NCBI RefSeq assembly: GCF_000259275.1
Contig: NC_017735.1
Coordinates: 186,001 to 250,000 of the forward strand
From: Helicobacter cetorum MIT 99-5656
GTDB taxonomy: Bacteria; Campylobacterota; Campylobacteria; Campylobacterales; Helicobacteraceae
Length of the DNA stretch: 64,000 bases
Direction of reading: 5' to 3'
In this document: piece by piece, positions 15,127-24,291 of the stretch
Numbering within the stretch: position 1 is the first letter of the stretch
How the letters are laid out: each line of letters starts with the position of its first letter
Made by a program: the position numbers and the translations under genes
The notes under the pieces: model-generated
Database searches by the model: none
Seen by the model: only the letters and a program-made list of their open reading frames with translations
Told to the model about the DNA's origin: nothing

Positions 15127-16449
15127 CTAATACGAAAGGCTTTGCTCTTTAAAGTCTGCAAGGCTATTTCCTAACCCAAGAAGACTTAACCCTTTGCTTA
15201 AAATATTACTTGCGGCGTTTATATCTCTATGCTCTATATATCCGCAATTTTGACACAGATATTCTCTATGATTTAATTTAAGCTCGTGGTTGATTTGCCC
15301 ACAACTATGACAAGTTTTACTCGTATATTGTGGGGGAGCTTTCACTAACAATTTGCCATTATGCTGTTGTTTGTAGTCTAAAAAAGAGATGATTTGATAG
15401 AATGAAGTATTTAGTATAGACTTATTAAGCCCACTCTTTTGTTTAACATTTTTGAGTTTGGCTCTTTTGGTCATGTTCTTAATTTGTAAGTCTTCAACTA
15501 CTATCAATTCAAATTGCTTTGAAAGTTCGCTTGTGATTTTATGGTATCTGTCTAGTTTTTGATAGCTTGATTTATCAAAGGCTTTGTTTAATTTTTTTTG
15601 AGTTTTGTAAAAATTACCTCCTAGTTTGATTTTATTTTGTTTAGATTTTAAAACCCTACGGCTTTGTTTTCTTTGTAGTCTTTTAAATTCTTTAGAGTAT
15701 TTTTTAAAAGAATGTAGTTTAGAATAAGTAGGAATAAGTCGTTTTAGATTGATATTTTCATCTACTTTTAAACCTAGTTCTTTCATGTCTTTTTGGTATT
15801 GTTCTAGGTCGGTTAGTTTTTCATATTCTTTTAAATCAACGCTTAAAGCTATATCATAGATATTTAAGTCCACACCGACACAATTTCTAGGCTCTTTAAT
15901 AGTGTTAAGCTCTTTTTCGTATTCTATGCTAAAACTAACAAAATATTTTTGATGAGAGCAAGAGACTACGATTTGTTTAATCTTAGCATTAAGGGGTAAG
16001 TCTCTATGCATACGCATTTTTAAGGGCATTTTCATTAAGTTAAACATCTTAAAGCGTTCGTTAAAGTCTTTGATAGAAAAGCCTTGATTATTCCAAGTAA
16101 AACTTTGTTTAGCAAATTTAGAGTTTTTAAATTTAGGAAAGCCCCTATTTTTGACTTTAAAGGCATCTCTTAAGGCTCTTTCTGCATTCATGCGTGATTG
16201 TTGAGCGACTACACTACTAAAACTTAAATTCCTAGCTTTTAAATGGTGCTTAATCGCACTATCTAATTCGCTTGATTTTTGCCATTTTCTTTGTTTAGTG
16301 GGTAAATCTTTGTTTTTTTCGTATTGCTCTTGTTGTAGATTTAAGCAAATGTTATAGGCTTGGTTATAGACAAAAAAAGAGTGTTGTAATTTGGTCTGTT
16401 GCTCTTTGGTAGGATACAAACGAAATTTAAAGCCCTTATTTACTTTCAT
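15127..16449 (-). CDS. tnpB: TnpB, RNA-guided nuclease of IS605 family
   Basis: 440 aa, full length. The N-terminal helix-turn-helix-like domain is followed by a split RuvC nuclease: D194 in GVDLNIYD, E319 in VVEDLQ and D409 in HRDINAAS. A zinc finger (C380, C383, C399, C402) lies between the last two. All catalytic residues are present. TnpB proteins are guided by an omega RNA from the element's right end and cut DNA next to the element's target motif. It is not needed for transposition but helps retain the element. It is divergent from tnpA, and its 3' end lies 56 bases from the right end. Confidence 0.92.
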   Translation of the reverse strand: MKVNKGFKFRLYPTKEQQTKLQHSFFVYNQAYNICLNLQQEQYEKNKDLPTKQRKWQKSSELDSAIKHHLKARNLSFSSVVAQQSRMNAERALRDAFKVKNRGFPKFKNSKFAKQSFTWNNQGFSIKDFNERFKMFNLMKMPLKMRMHRDLPLNAKIKQIVVSCSHQKYFVSFSIEYEKELNTIKEPRNCVGVDLNIYDIALSVDLKEYEKLTDLEQYQKDMKELGLKVDENINLKRLIPTYSKLHSFKKYSKEFKRLQRKQSRRVLKSKQNKIKLGGNFYKTQKKLNKAFDKSSYQKLDRYHKITSELSKQFELIVVEDLQIKNMTKRAKLKNVKQKSGLNKSILNTSFYQIISFLDYKQQHNGKLLVKAPPQYTSKTCHSCGQINHELKLNHREYLCQNCGYIEHRDINAASNILSKGLSLLGLGNSLADFKEQSLSY

Positions 16450-16485
16450 AGAAAGATTTTAGCATAATTTAGTTAAACTTGGTCT

Positions 16486-16902
16486 ATGAAACAAATTGAT
16501 AATATTAGACATGGCAGACATTGTGTTTTTTTAATGCATGTGCATTTAGTATTTGTAACTAAATATAGGCGTAAAGCATTCAACAAAGAAGTTATAGACT
16601 TTTTAGGTTCTGTATTTGCTAAGGTATGCAAAGACTTTGAAAGCGAGTTAGTAGAATTTGATGGGGAAAGCGACCATGTGCATTTACTTATCAATTATCC
16701 ACCAAAAGTTAGTGTTAGTAGGTTAGTTAATTCTTTAAAGGGTGTTAGTAGTCGTTTGGTTAGACAACAAAATTTTAAAAATGTTAAAGCTACTTTGTGG
16801 GGCAATCATTTATGGTCGCCTAGTTATTTTGCTGGAAGCTGTGGGGGTGCTCCTTTAGAAATCATTAAGCAATATATCCAAGAGCAAGAAACACCACATT
16901 AG
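16486..16902 (+). CDS. tnpA: TnpA, Y1 HUH single-strand transposase
   Basis: 138 aa, usual size for the family. The HUH motif is DHVHLL (H64, H66), and Tyr130 in IKQYIQ is the expected catalytic tyrosine on the C-terminal helix. TnpA excises and inserts single-stranded element DNA precisely next to the target motif, recognising the subterminal hairpins. It is divergent from tnpB, with 36 bases between their starts. A stem-loop (16943-16960) downstream could end its transcript. Its sequence is identical to the copy at 54237-54653. Confidence 0.93.
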   Translation: MKQIDNIRHGRHCVFLMHVHLVFVTKYRRKAFNKEVIDFLGSVFAKVCKDFESELVEFDGESDHVHLLINYPPKVSVSRLVNSLKGVSSRLVRQQNFKNVKATLWGNHLWSPSYFAGSCGGAPLEIIKQYIQEQETPH

Positions 16903-17008
16903 ATTTGCTAACCTTTTGTTTTTAGGTTAAATGACACTAAAAAATAGCCTAACGGCTATTGACGCTTACATCTCCGCCCTAAAGGACGGAGTTTTTCGCT
17001 TTGTTGGG

Positions 17009-17171
17009 ATAAACATGCTTACCTAAGTGTAATAAAAAGAAGCCCTGTAAATGACCTAGAAATCAAAACACTTTTAAAAGCCAACTTAAGCAATGATATT
17101 TTCAATAAGCAAACCTTAATTAAAGGTGTCATTCAATCCTATTACTACGAAAGCTTAGAAAAATCTCATTG
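17009..17171 (+). pseudogene. C-terminal relic of an unidentified gene
   Basis: Directly beside the IS, an open frame reads about 51 residues (HAYLSVIKRSPVNDLEIKTL...) to a TGA at 17169-17171, with no start. The composition is protein-like (helical, Leu/Asn/Lys-rich). I do not recognise it. It does not continue the portal gene on the other side of the IS on either strand, so it marks the far side of a rearrangement. Confidence 0.35.
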
Positions 17172-17379
17172 AAAATAAGTTTTACACAAAAAATGAAATA
17201 GCACAGTGATAAAACTTAAACACCCTTATATTACAAACCAATTGCTTCGTTTTTTAACCATGCGTTTTTTAACAAAACCATATCTTATTTTAAAGCTCTT
17301 TAATATTTTTATGAACCAAGCCCACAAGAATAGAACCACTATTTCAAACCATATTTTAAACAAGAGAAATGAAAATAAA

Positions 17380-18494
17380 ACTAAAAAATTTCAGCTAGTT
17401 TTAATCGCTATTTTGCTAGGACCAAGCGACACATAGTTATTGTTACCATACACATACACCAACTTAGTGTATGTGTAAACGCAGGCACACTTACCAATGA
17501 AATGAACGCCAGCTATACTAATAATATCAGCTCTAATCAAGGGTTAAATCTTCACAATACTTCCTACTACTATATGTTTGAATAATGAGCTATCCTAGTA
17601 GTGTAGAGTATTTTTACAAGCGATGAATACTATCTTGGTGATAAAAAAATCATAAGACGAGTCAACAAAATGATAAAGTCGCAGTCGCTTACCAACTACA
17701 ACCTTTACTAATAGCGGTGGTTCAAGCACTCAAACTGCTCAAACCAATTCAGTATTTAACACTCAATATGTGGAGTTTCTTAAAAAAACAAACCACAAAT
17801 CTTAATACCGTTGCTAAAGATACTTATAAATGCCATTCAAACTTTAGGCGAAAAATAATACCAATAATACAGCAAGATTCACCAATCAAGAAGTGGCTTC
17901 TTTAGCTAATAGTGTCATTGATGTGAGCCGACAAGCTTTAAGTATTTTGAGTAGCAATTTCTAGTTTGACAACAGGAATTTCAAGAACAAGTAATGTTTC
18001 TAGTGTCTTGAATGGTTTAGATATTACAAACAATTCTTAAGCATAATATCGGCATGCGTTATTATGGCTTCTTTTCTTATAATGGAGCGAATGTGGGCTT
18101 TAAAAACATCTGCAGCACCATAGACTTATTCACTTATAGGGTGAGAGCGGATTTGCTCTATAACATTTTTGAGCGTTCTTATACCAACAAGTCCTTGAAT
18201 CTAGGGCTTTTTAGCGGTATCAAACTAGCAAGAGAGCTCTTTAGCTCAACGCTTAAAAAGACCCTAATTTAGTGGCTAAAGTCCAAAACACGCATTTTCA
18301 ATTTCTCTTTGATGTGGACATGCGTATGAGCTTTGGAATCTTGAAGAAAGATTTGAAAAAGCACAACTAACATCTCTATTGAGATTGGCATTCAAATCCC
18401 TACTATCTATAACACCTATTATAGTAATGGTGGCACCGAAGCGAAATACTACCGCCCCTACTCTGTGTATTGGGTTTATGGGTTTGCTTTCTAA
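17380..18494 (+). pseudogene. Decayed hop-family outer membrane protein gene
   Basis: Fragments in all three plus frames match the Helicobacter Hop adhesin and porin family. One contains AGTLTNEMNASYTNN near 17490; another TTLTNSGGSSTQTAQTNS near 17700-17745; another NQEVASLANSVIDVSRQ near 17885. A frame from 18054 (MRYYGFFSYNGANVGFKN) encodes typical C-terminal barrel strands, followed by DVDMRMSFG near 18315. The end YRPYSVYWVYGFAF with stop at 18492-18494 is the characteristic C-terminal barrel motif with final Phe. Many stops and frameshifts show it is dead. A perfect 11-bp stem at 17449-17477 lies near its 5' part. The 5' boundary is uncertain. Confidence 0.75.
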
Positions 18495-18548
18495 GGGGCT
18501 TAAAGCTTTTTTAAATCAAAAACCAATCATTTTCACTTTAAAACCAAC

Positions 18549-19751
18549 TCAATTAATGGAATCTAAAAGCGTTTGGCTTTCTTTTTCTAATTGTTTAAAG
18601 CCTTCTACAAGCTCATGCATGTTATCTTGTGTATAGCCGTCTAAACAACGAGCAATGAAAGTTTTTAAATAATTTAGAAGGGTTTCCACATGGTGATTTT
18701 TCAAAACTTCATTGATATGCTCCAAATCAGTTTCAACTTGCTCTTTGTTTAAACTGGAATGGATAGTCTCTCTATAAAGACGCACTTTAAACGCCATGAA
18801 CTGACAAGTAGCTACAATTTTAGTTAATTGTGTGTTAGCTTGAGCAGCTAATTGTGAACCTTGCTGGCTTTGGGTATTAAAAGAATGGAGCGTTTGAGAG
18901 AATGCCTGAATCGTTTCTAAAGCACTTTGTAGAAGCTCACTAGATTCGTTAAAGGCTTTTAAGAGTAGGTTTGTTTGCTCATTGAAAATTCTAAAGGTTT
19001 TCTGTACACTCTCTACTGATTGCGAAGTTTTTTCGCTTAATTTTCTCACTTCATCAGCTACAACTGCAAAGCCCCTACCATGCTCACCCGCTCGTGCGGC
19101 TTCAATAGCGGCATTTAGGGCTAAGAGATTGGTTTGACTAGCGATTTCATCAATACTAGAGACTACTTTTGAAGCTTCTTGGAGCTCTTGATTTAAAGTG
19201 TTTAGAGTGTTGCTAGAGTGCTTGTTGGTCTCATCTAGAGTATTCATATATTTTTGCATAAGTGTAAAATCTTTTAAAGCTTGTTGGCTATTTTGAGCCA
19301 CCTCAGCACATAACGCATCAGATTGAGTGAGCAAGCTACAGCTACTGCGAAGTCCAGCTAAAATATTTTGCAAGCCATTAGCACCCATACCAAGTTTTTC
19401 AAATTCATTATTTAACTCATGCATTACTAACGCCTGTCTAGCATTTAAAATTCCACTCACACCTTTTTTAATCGCTTCTATATTTTGACGAAAAGACTTA
19501 CGAAATCCTGAAGTAAACACATGGCGGTATGCCACACCCTTTTGGGCTAAACTCGTGCAAGTAGACACTTCTCTTTGGAAAGCTTCTACCTGGTCTAGCA
19601 AGTCATTAATGCCTAAGGATAAGGTATAACACATGCTATTTTCACTAATACCTACAATGCGTGCTTCTAATTCCCCCTTAGAAGCAAGATTGACTACTTT
19701 CTCTATAGCTTTTAGTTCTTTTAAATGCGGTTTTTGATTGAAATTAAACAT
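18549..19751 (-). CDS. Cytoplasmic methyl-accepting chemotaxis protein
   Basis: 400 aa without any membrane segment. The N-terminus (about 10-60) resembles a HAMP-like linker ([17 protein letters not shown]). The conserved signalling tip lies around residues 205-250, with [37 protein letters not shown]-terminal helical tail has scattered His and Cys but not a clear CZB zinc-binding pattern, so I do not call it TlpD. ATG 19751 has AAAGG nine bases upstream. The PAS-domain gene ends 12 bases upstream, so both form one operon. This organisation recalls the Campylobacter CetA/CetB energy-taxis pair, except that this receptor is soluble. Confidence 0.85.
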   Translation of the reverse strand: MFNFNQKPHLKELKAIEKVVNLASKGELEARIVGISENSMCYTLSLGINDLLDQVEAFQREVSTCTSLAQKGVAYRHVFTSGFRKSFRQNIEAIKKGVSGILNARQALVMHELNNEFEKLGMGANGLQNILAGLRSSCSLLTQSDALCAEVAQNSQQALKDFTLMQKYMNTLDETNKHSSNTLNTLNQELQEASKVVSSIDEIASQTNLLALNAAIEAARAGEHGRGFAVVADEVRKLSEKTSQSVESVQKTFRIFNEQTNLLLKAFNESSELLQSALETIQAFSQTLHSFNTQSQQGSQLAAQANTQLTKIVATCQFMAFKVRLYRETIHSSLNKEQVETDLEHINEVLKNHHVETLLNYLKTFIARCLDGYTQDNMHELVEGFKQLEKESQTLLDSIN

Positions 19752-19763
19752 TTTAAAGAGCCT

Positions 19764-20261
19764 TTAAGAGTTTTGTAACGCATTCATTAATGCATCAAGA
19801 GTAGTGTTATTTTCTTTTAAAAGTCCTTCTAAAGTCTTTTGGGCAAGCGCCACCCCATTTGCTTGATGCTCGCATTCTAAAAGTCTTTGATAAATCTTAG
19901 AAATTTCACTCACACCTTTAGGATTAGGCTTACGCCTAACAGAATAATAACCCACAATATTACCTTGCATGTCTAGTGAAGGGGTAATATTTGCAAACAC
20001 CCAGTAAAAATCCTTTTTATCCAAACTCACATTTTTTACAAAAACATTCGCTTCATTTTTAGCCTGAATGGTATCCCAAAGATATTTAAAGGCAATTTTT
20101 GGCATATCTGCATGACGGATAATATTGTGGGGTTTACCGAGTAAATCCTGCATGCTTTTAGCCCCTACAATTTTAACAAAGGACTCATTCGCATAAGTAA
20201 TCACACCCCTAGTGGTTGTTTTAGAAACCAAAAACCCTTCTTCATCAACAAAGCGTTCCAT
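19764..20261 (-). CDS. PAS-domain redox/energy sensor (Aer/CetB-like)
   Basis: About 165 aa. I prefer ATG 20261 (MERFVDEEG) because AGGAAGG lies nine bases upstream; an ATG at 20300 would lack a site. Residues about 10-120 are one PAS domain of the Aer type: TTRGVITYANESF..., GKPHNIIRHADMPKIAF, WVFANITP and GYYSVRRKP. The HNIIRHPDMP-like stretch is typical of FAD-binding Aer and CetB proteins. It probably signals through the MCP encoded 12 bases downstream. The promoter region contains a long TA repeat. Confidence 0.85.
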   Translation of the reverse strand: MERFVDEEGFLVSKTTTRGVITYANESFVKIVGAKSMQDLLGKPHNIIRHADMPKIAFKYLWDTIQAKNEANVFVKNVSLDKKDFYWVFANITPSLDMQGNIVGYYSVRRKPNPKGVSEISKIYQRLLECEHQANGVALAQKTLEGLLKENNTTLDALMNALQNS

Positions 20262-20326
20262 ATAATATTCCCTTCCTAAAAAGATGCAACATGTTAGCAA
20301 TTCTTTATTAAAAAAACACTTAATTG

Positions 20327-20361
<35 letters not shown>

Positions 20362-20391
20362 TGATAAAGATTAGATTTTTGATTATAGGGG

Positions 20392-23208
20392 CTATTCTAA
20401 GTCAAATTCTTTGGCTAAGAATTTTGCTGTATAGCTTTTAGTGAGTTTATAATTTTGTGCGACTTCTAGGGGCGTGCCACTTGCAATGACTTGTCCGCCT
20501 TTATCCCCCCCATCAGGTCCCATGTCTATAATATAATCAGCGTTTTTTATAATGTCTAAATTATGCTCAATCACTAGCATAGAATTTCCTAACGCCACTA
20601 AGGAGTGTAAAACTTGTAAGAGATTATTCACATCTTCAAAATGTAAGCCGGTGGTTGGCTCATCTAAAACATAGAGCGTTTTTCCGGTGTCTTTTCTACT
20701 CAATTCTTTAGCTAATTTAATCCTTTGGGCTTCGCCCCCACTTAGAGTGGTAGCGTTTTGTCCTAAAGTGATATAGCCTAAGCCCACATCTATAAGCGTT
20801 TTTAATTTCACAGCGATTTTAGGAAATTTAGCAAAAAACTCATAAGCTTCTTCTACGCTCATGCTTAATACATCAGCAATGGATTTTCCCTTAATTTTGA
20901 TTTCTAAGGTTTGGGGGTTGTATTTAGTGCCTTTACAGCTATCACATTGCACTAACACATCAGGTAAAAAATGCATTTCTATTTTAATATCCCCATCGCC
21001 TTGGCATTTTTCACACCGCCCCCCCTTAACATTAAAGCTAAAGCGACTCGCACTATAGCCTAAAACCTTAGCTTCTTTTTGCTCGGCAAATAAAATCCTA
21101 ATTTCGTCCATAATGCCTGTGTAAGTTGCAGGATTACTTCGTGGGGTTTTTCCTATAGGGGCTTGGTCTAGATAAATCACTTTATCCAAATGCTCCAAAC
21201 CTAAGATTTCTACCCCATTTAAGCTCTTAGCTTTTTTAGCATGGTTTAAGAGAGTTTGAGCGGTAGGTAAAAGAGTTTGTAACATTAAAGAGCTTTTACC
21301 GCTCCCACTTACCCCTGTAATACACACTAATTGCTTTAAAGGAATAATGGTGCTTAGGTTTTTAATGTTATTAATATTCACATTTTTAATTTCTAAAAAA
21401 TGTTTTTCTTTAGGCAGTTCAAATTTAGGGCGTTCAATCTTTTTAGTGCCATTGAGATACAAGGCAGTAGAATGCTTGTTTTGTAATAATTCTTTCACGC
21501 TCCCACTAAAGATGACTTCGCCCCCATGCCTTCCAGCCTTTGGTCCTATATCTACAATAAAATCCGCATGCTTAATGGTCTCTTTGTCATGCTCTACTAC
21601 AATGAGTGTGTTGCCTTTTTTTTGTAAATTCCTAAGGGTATTAATAAGTTTGAGCGTATCTTTTTCATGCAGACCAATACTAGGCTCATCTAAAACATAT
21701 AAAACCCCTGTCAAGCCACTCCCGATTTGACTAGCGATTCTTATTCTTTGGCTCTCCCCCCCACTAATGGTTCTTGCATCTCGCCCTAAAGTTAAATACC
21801 CTAGCCCCACATCATATAAGAAAAACACCCTTTCTAAAATTTCTTTTAAAATCGGTTCAGCGATTTGCTTTTCTTGCTTCTTAAGATAGTTAAAATGGTT
21901 AGGTTCTTTGAAAAAGTGATAGACTTCTTCAATGGGCTTAGTTAAAAAATCTGCCATTTTCAAACCAGCTACCTGAACGCTCAAACTTGATGCTTTTAAG
22001 CGATGTCCCTTACAAGTAGAACAAGTTTTCTCGCTCATATAATCGCTTAAATCCTTTTGCTCTTTAAACATATCATAGGCGATTTGGATAATGCCTTTCC
22101 AAGGGCGTTTTAAGGGGCTATTTTTAAAATTAAAGCTAATTTCAGTGCCATTCCCGTATAAAAGAGCGTCTTGTTGTTCTTTGTTTAGTTCGTTAAAAGA
22201 AAGCGTCATATCAATGCCATTACTCTCACAAAAGCCTTCAAACATTTGAGCGTAATAATTGCGGTTATACCCAAAAATCACCTTGATAGCCCCATTATTT
22301 AAAGGGGTGTTAGGCTCTAAAATCTTACCTACATCTAGGCTAAATTTCGTCCCTAAGCCTAAGCAACTCTCACACGCCCCCTTAGGCGAATTGAATGAAA
22401 AACTGAGTGGCTCTAATTCTTCAAAACTAATCTTGCATTTAAAGCATGCCTTATGCTCACTATAATGCTTTTTGATACTAGGAGCGTTTTCTTGTAAGAT
22501 TTCTACTTCTAATTCGCCATAGCTTTCTTTAAGGGCTTTTTCTACAGCACTAGCGATTCGTGAATGATTTTCATTATTGACTACAACTCTATCCACTACA
22601 ACCTTAATGGTGTGTTTTTTGGTTTTGTGTAGATTGATTTCTTCATCTAAACGCACCATCACCCCATCAATGAAGGCTCTTACATACCCCTTTAAGCGTA
22701 AGCTCTCTAATTTGTCATTAAAAGTGCCTTTTTTATCCTTAATAATAGGGGCTAGAATAATGATTTTAGAGTTTTCTTCTAAGTTGCAAATTTGAGAAAT
22801 AATATCTGTCGCACTCATAGAGCTAATAGGCTCTAAACATGTAGGGCAAAATTGCTCTCCTATTCTTGCAAATAATAACCTTAAATAATCATAAATTTCA
22901 GTGATAGTGCCAACAGTTGAGCGAGGGTTTTTAGAAGTGGTTTTTTGCTCAATAGCAATGGCAGGGGTTAGCCCATCAATTTTATCCACATTAGGCTTGC
23001 CTACTTTGTCTAAAAATTGTCTCGCATAACTAGACAAACTCTCTAAATACCGCCTTTGTCCCTCAGCGTATAAGGTATCAAACGCTAGAGTGGATTTACC
23101 CGAGCCACTTAGTCCTGTAAAAACAACAAACTGATTTTTAGGGATTTCTAAAAAAATATTTTTAAGATTATTTTCCTTAGCCCCTTGAATAATGATTTTA
23201 TCTTGCAA
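20392..23208 (-). CDS. uvrA: Excinuclease ABC subunit A
   Basis: 938 aa, normal UvrA length. UvrA is the damage-recognition ATPase of nucleotide excision repair and loads UvrB. Two ABC ATPase halves are visible: Walker A GLSGSGKST near residue 31 and GVSGSGKSS in the second half, with signatures TISGGESQR and TLSGGEAQR. Zinc modules are formed by CFKC...CESC and CEKCQGDGD...CDSC. In H. pylori uvrA also precedes hopE, as here (divergent). Confidence 0.97.
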   Translation of the reverse strand: MQDKIIIQGAKENNLKNIFLEIPKNQFVVFTGLSGSGKSTLAFDTLYAEGQRRYLESLSSYARQFLDKVGKPNVDKIDGLTPAIAIEQKTTSKNPRSTVGTITEIYDYLRLLFARIGEQFCPTCLEPISSMSATDIISQICNLEENSKIIILAPIIKDKKGTFNDKLESLRLKGYVRAFIDGVMVRLDEEINLHKTKKHTIKVVVDRVVVNNENHSRIASAVEKALKESYGELEVEILQENAPSIKKHYSEHKACFKCKISFEELEPLSFSFNSPKGACESCLGLGTKFSLDVGKILEPNTPLNNGAIKVIFGYNRNYYAQMFEGFCESNGIDMTLSFNELNKEQQDALLYGNGTEISFNFKNSPLKRPWKGIIQIAYDMFKEQKDLSDYMSEKTCSTCKGHRLKASSLSVQVAGLKMADFLTKPIEEVYHFFKEPNHFNYLKKQEKQIAEPILKEILERVFFLYDVGLGYLTLGRDARTISGGESQRIRIASQIGSGLTGVLYVLDEPSIGLHEKDTLKLINTLRNLQKKGNTLIVVEHDKETIKHADFIVDIGPKAGRHGGEVIFSGSVKELLQNKHSTALYLNGTKKIERPKFELPKEKHFLEIKNVNINNIKNLSTIIPLKQLVCITGVSGSGKSSLMLQTLLPTAQTLLNHAKKAKSLNGVEILGLEHLDKVIYLDQAPIGKTPRSNPATYTGIMDEIRILFAEQKEAKVLGYSASRFSFNVKGGRCEKCQGDGDIKIEMHFLPDVLVQCDSCKGTKYNPQTLEIKIKGKSIADVLSMSVEEAYEFFAKFPKIAVKLKTLIDVGLGYITLGQNATTLSGGEAQRIKLAKELSRKDTGKTLYVLDEPTTGLHFEDVNNLLQVLHSLVALGNSMLVIEHNLDIIKNADYIIDMGPDGGDKGGQVIASGTPLEVAQNYKLTKSYTAKFLAKEFDLE

Positions 23209-23371
23209 GAGTTTCCTTAAACAGAGTGGATTAAAAGGGGCTATTATACTTCAAAAAAGGTTTGGTTTTATTATAATTTGTCTTTATTAAGAGTTAAAAT
23301 TGTTTGCTTGATTAAAGATAAAACATGCTATTATTTTGTGAGATAATTTTAAAGATAGGAAATGTAAAGGA

Positions 23372-24205
23372 ATGGAATTAATGAAAAAGTTTGTAGCTGT
23401 AGGGCTTTTATCTTCAGTCTTAAGCTCGCCTTTGTTAGCAGAAGGCGATGGCGTTTATATTGGGGCGAATTACCAGCTTGGTCAAGCTCGTTTGAATAGC
23501 AATATTTATAATACTGGGAGTTGTAGCGGAAGCGTGGTGGGTTGTCCGCCTGGTTTGACTGCTAATAGAACAAACCCAGAAGGCACTAATATCAATTGGC
23601 ATGCTAAATACGCTAACGGAGCGTTAAATGGCTTTGGACTGAGCTTAGGCTATAAGAAATTCTTTCAATTTAAATCTTTAGGTATGCAAAGCAAGTGGTT
23701 TGGCTTTAGAGTGCATGGGCTTTTTGATTATGGGCATGCCACTTTGGGTAAGCAAGTGTATGCACCTAATAAAATTCAATTAGACATGGCTTCTTGGGGT
23801 GTGGGGGCTGATTTGTTAGCGAATTTTATTGATAAGGATAACGCTTCTTTTGGTGTCTTTGGTGGGGTAGCCATTGGGGGTAATACTTGGAAAAGTTCGG
23901 CAGCGAATTATTGGAAAAGCCAAATCATTCAGGCAAAAGGTCCTAATGTCTGCCATCCGACGAATAATCCTAATTATTGTAACCCTAACGCCCCTTATAG
24001 CACCAACACTTCAACCGTGGATTTTCAAGTGTGGTTTAATTTTGGCGTAAGGACTAATATCTACAAGCATAATGGCGTGGAGTTTGGCGTGAGGGTGCCT
24101 ATGCTGATTAACAAGTTTTTGAGTGCTGGGCCTTCTTACTCTAATCTTTACTACCATTTGAAACGAGATTTTTCACTTTATTTAGGCTATAACTACACCT
24201 TTTAA
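23372..24205 (+). CDS. hopE: Outer membrane porin HopE
   Basis: 277 aa with a signal peptide of about 20 residues (MKKFVAVGLLSSVLSSPLLA). A beta-barrel with repeated aromatic strands follows, ending YLGYNYTF with terminal Phe. Two Cys pairs (CSGSVVGC, CHPTNNPNYC) lie in predicted extracellular loops. Size, Cys pattern and position between uvrA and rsmH match H. pylori HopE, a non-specific porin. Met at 23381 (MKKF) may be the true start, as the hydrophobic signal begins there. A palindrome (ACCCTTTAAAGGGT, 24205-24218) follows the gene. Confidence 0.85.
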   Translation: MELMKKFVAVGLLSSVLSSPLLAEGDGVYIGANYQLGQARLNSNIYNTGSCSGSVVGCPPGLTANRTNPEGTNINWHAKYANGALNGFGLSLGYKKFFQFKSLGMQSKWFGFRVHGLFDYGHATLGKQVYAPNKIQLDMASWGVGADLLANFIDKDNASFGVFGGVAIGGNTWKSSAANYWKSQIIQAKGPNVCHPTNNPNYCNPNAPYSTNTSTVDFQVWFNFGVRTNIYKHNGVEFGVRVPMLINKFLSAGPSYSNLYYHLKRDFSLYLGYNYTF

Positions 24206-24291
24206 CCCTTTAAAGGGTGTCTTTAAATGCTTTTTAGTGTTAATTTTATGAAGTAAGTATTGTTTTTTAATCTTTAAAAAAGGATTTTAGT

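Larger units (their letters stand above)
15071..17008 (-). mobile_element. IS200/IS605-family element, copy 1 (1938 bp)
   Basis: Orientation is given by tnpB. Boundaries come from comparison with copy 2 (54131-56068): both are 1938 bp, begin CCCAACAAAG (left end) on the tnpB strand, end GTGTTTCAC, and are preceded by TTTAT with no target duplication. That is the hallmark of this family, which inserts 3' of a short fixed target. Divergent tnpA and tnpB are intact. Subterminal hairpins lie at 15081-15096 (CCTCGC stem, right end) and 16972-16991 (CTCCG stem, left end). A third hairpin at 16943-16960 follows tnpA. Confidence 0.92.
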
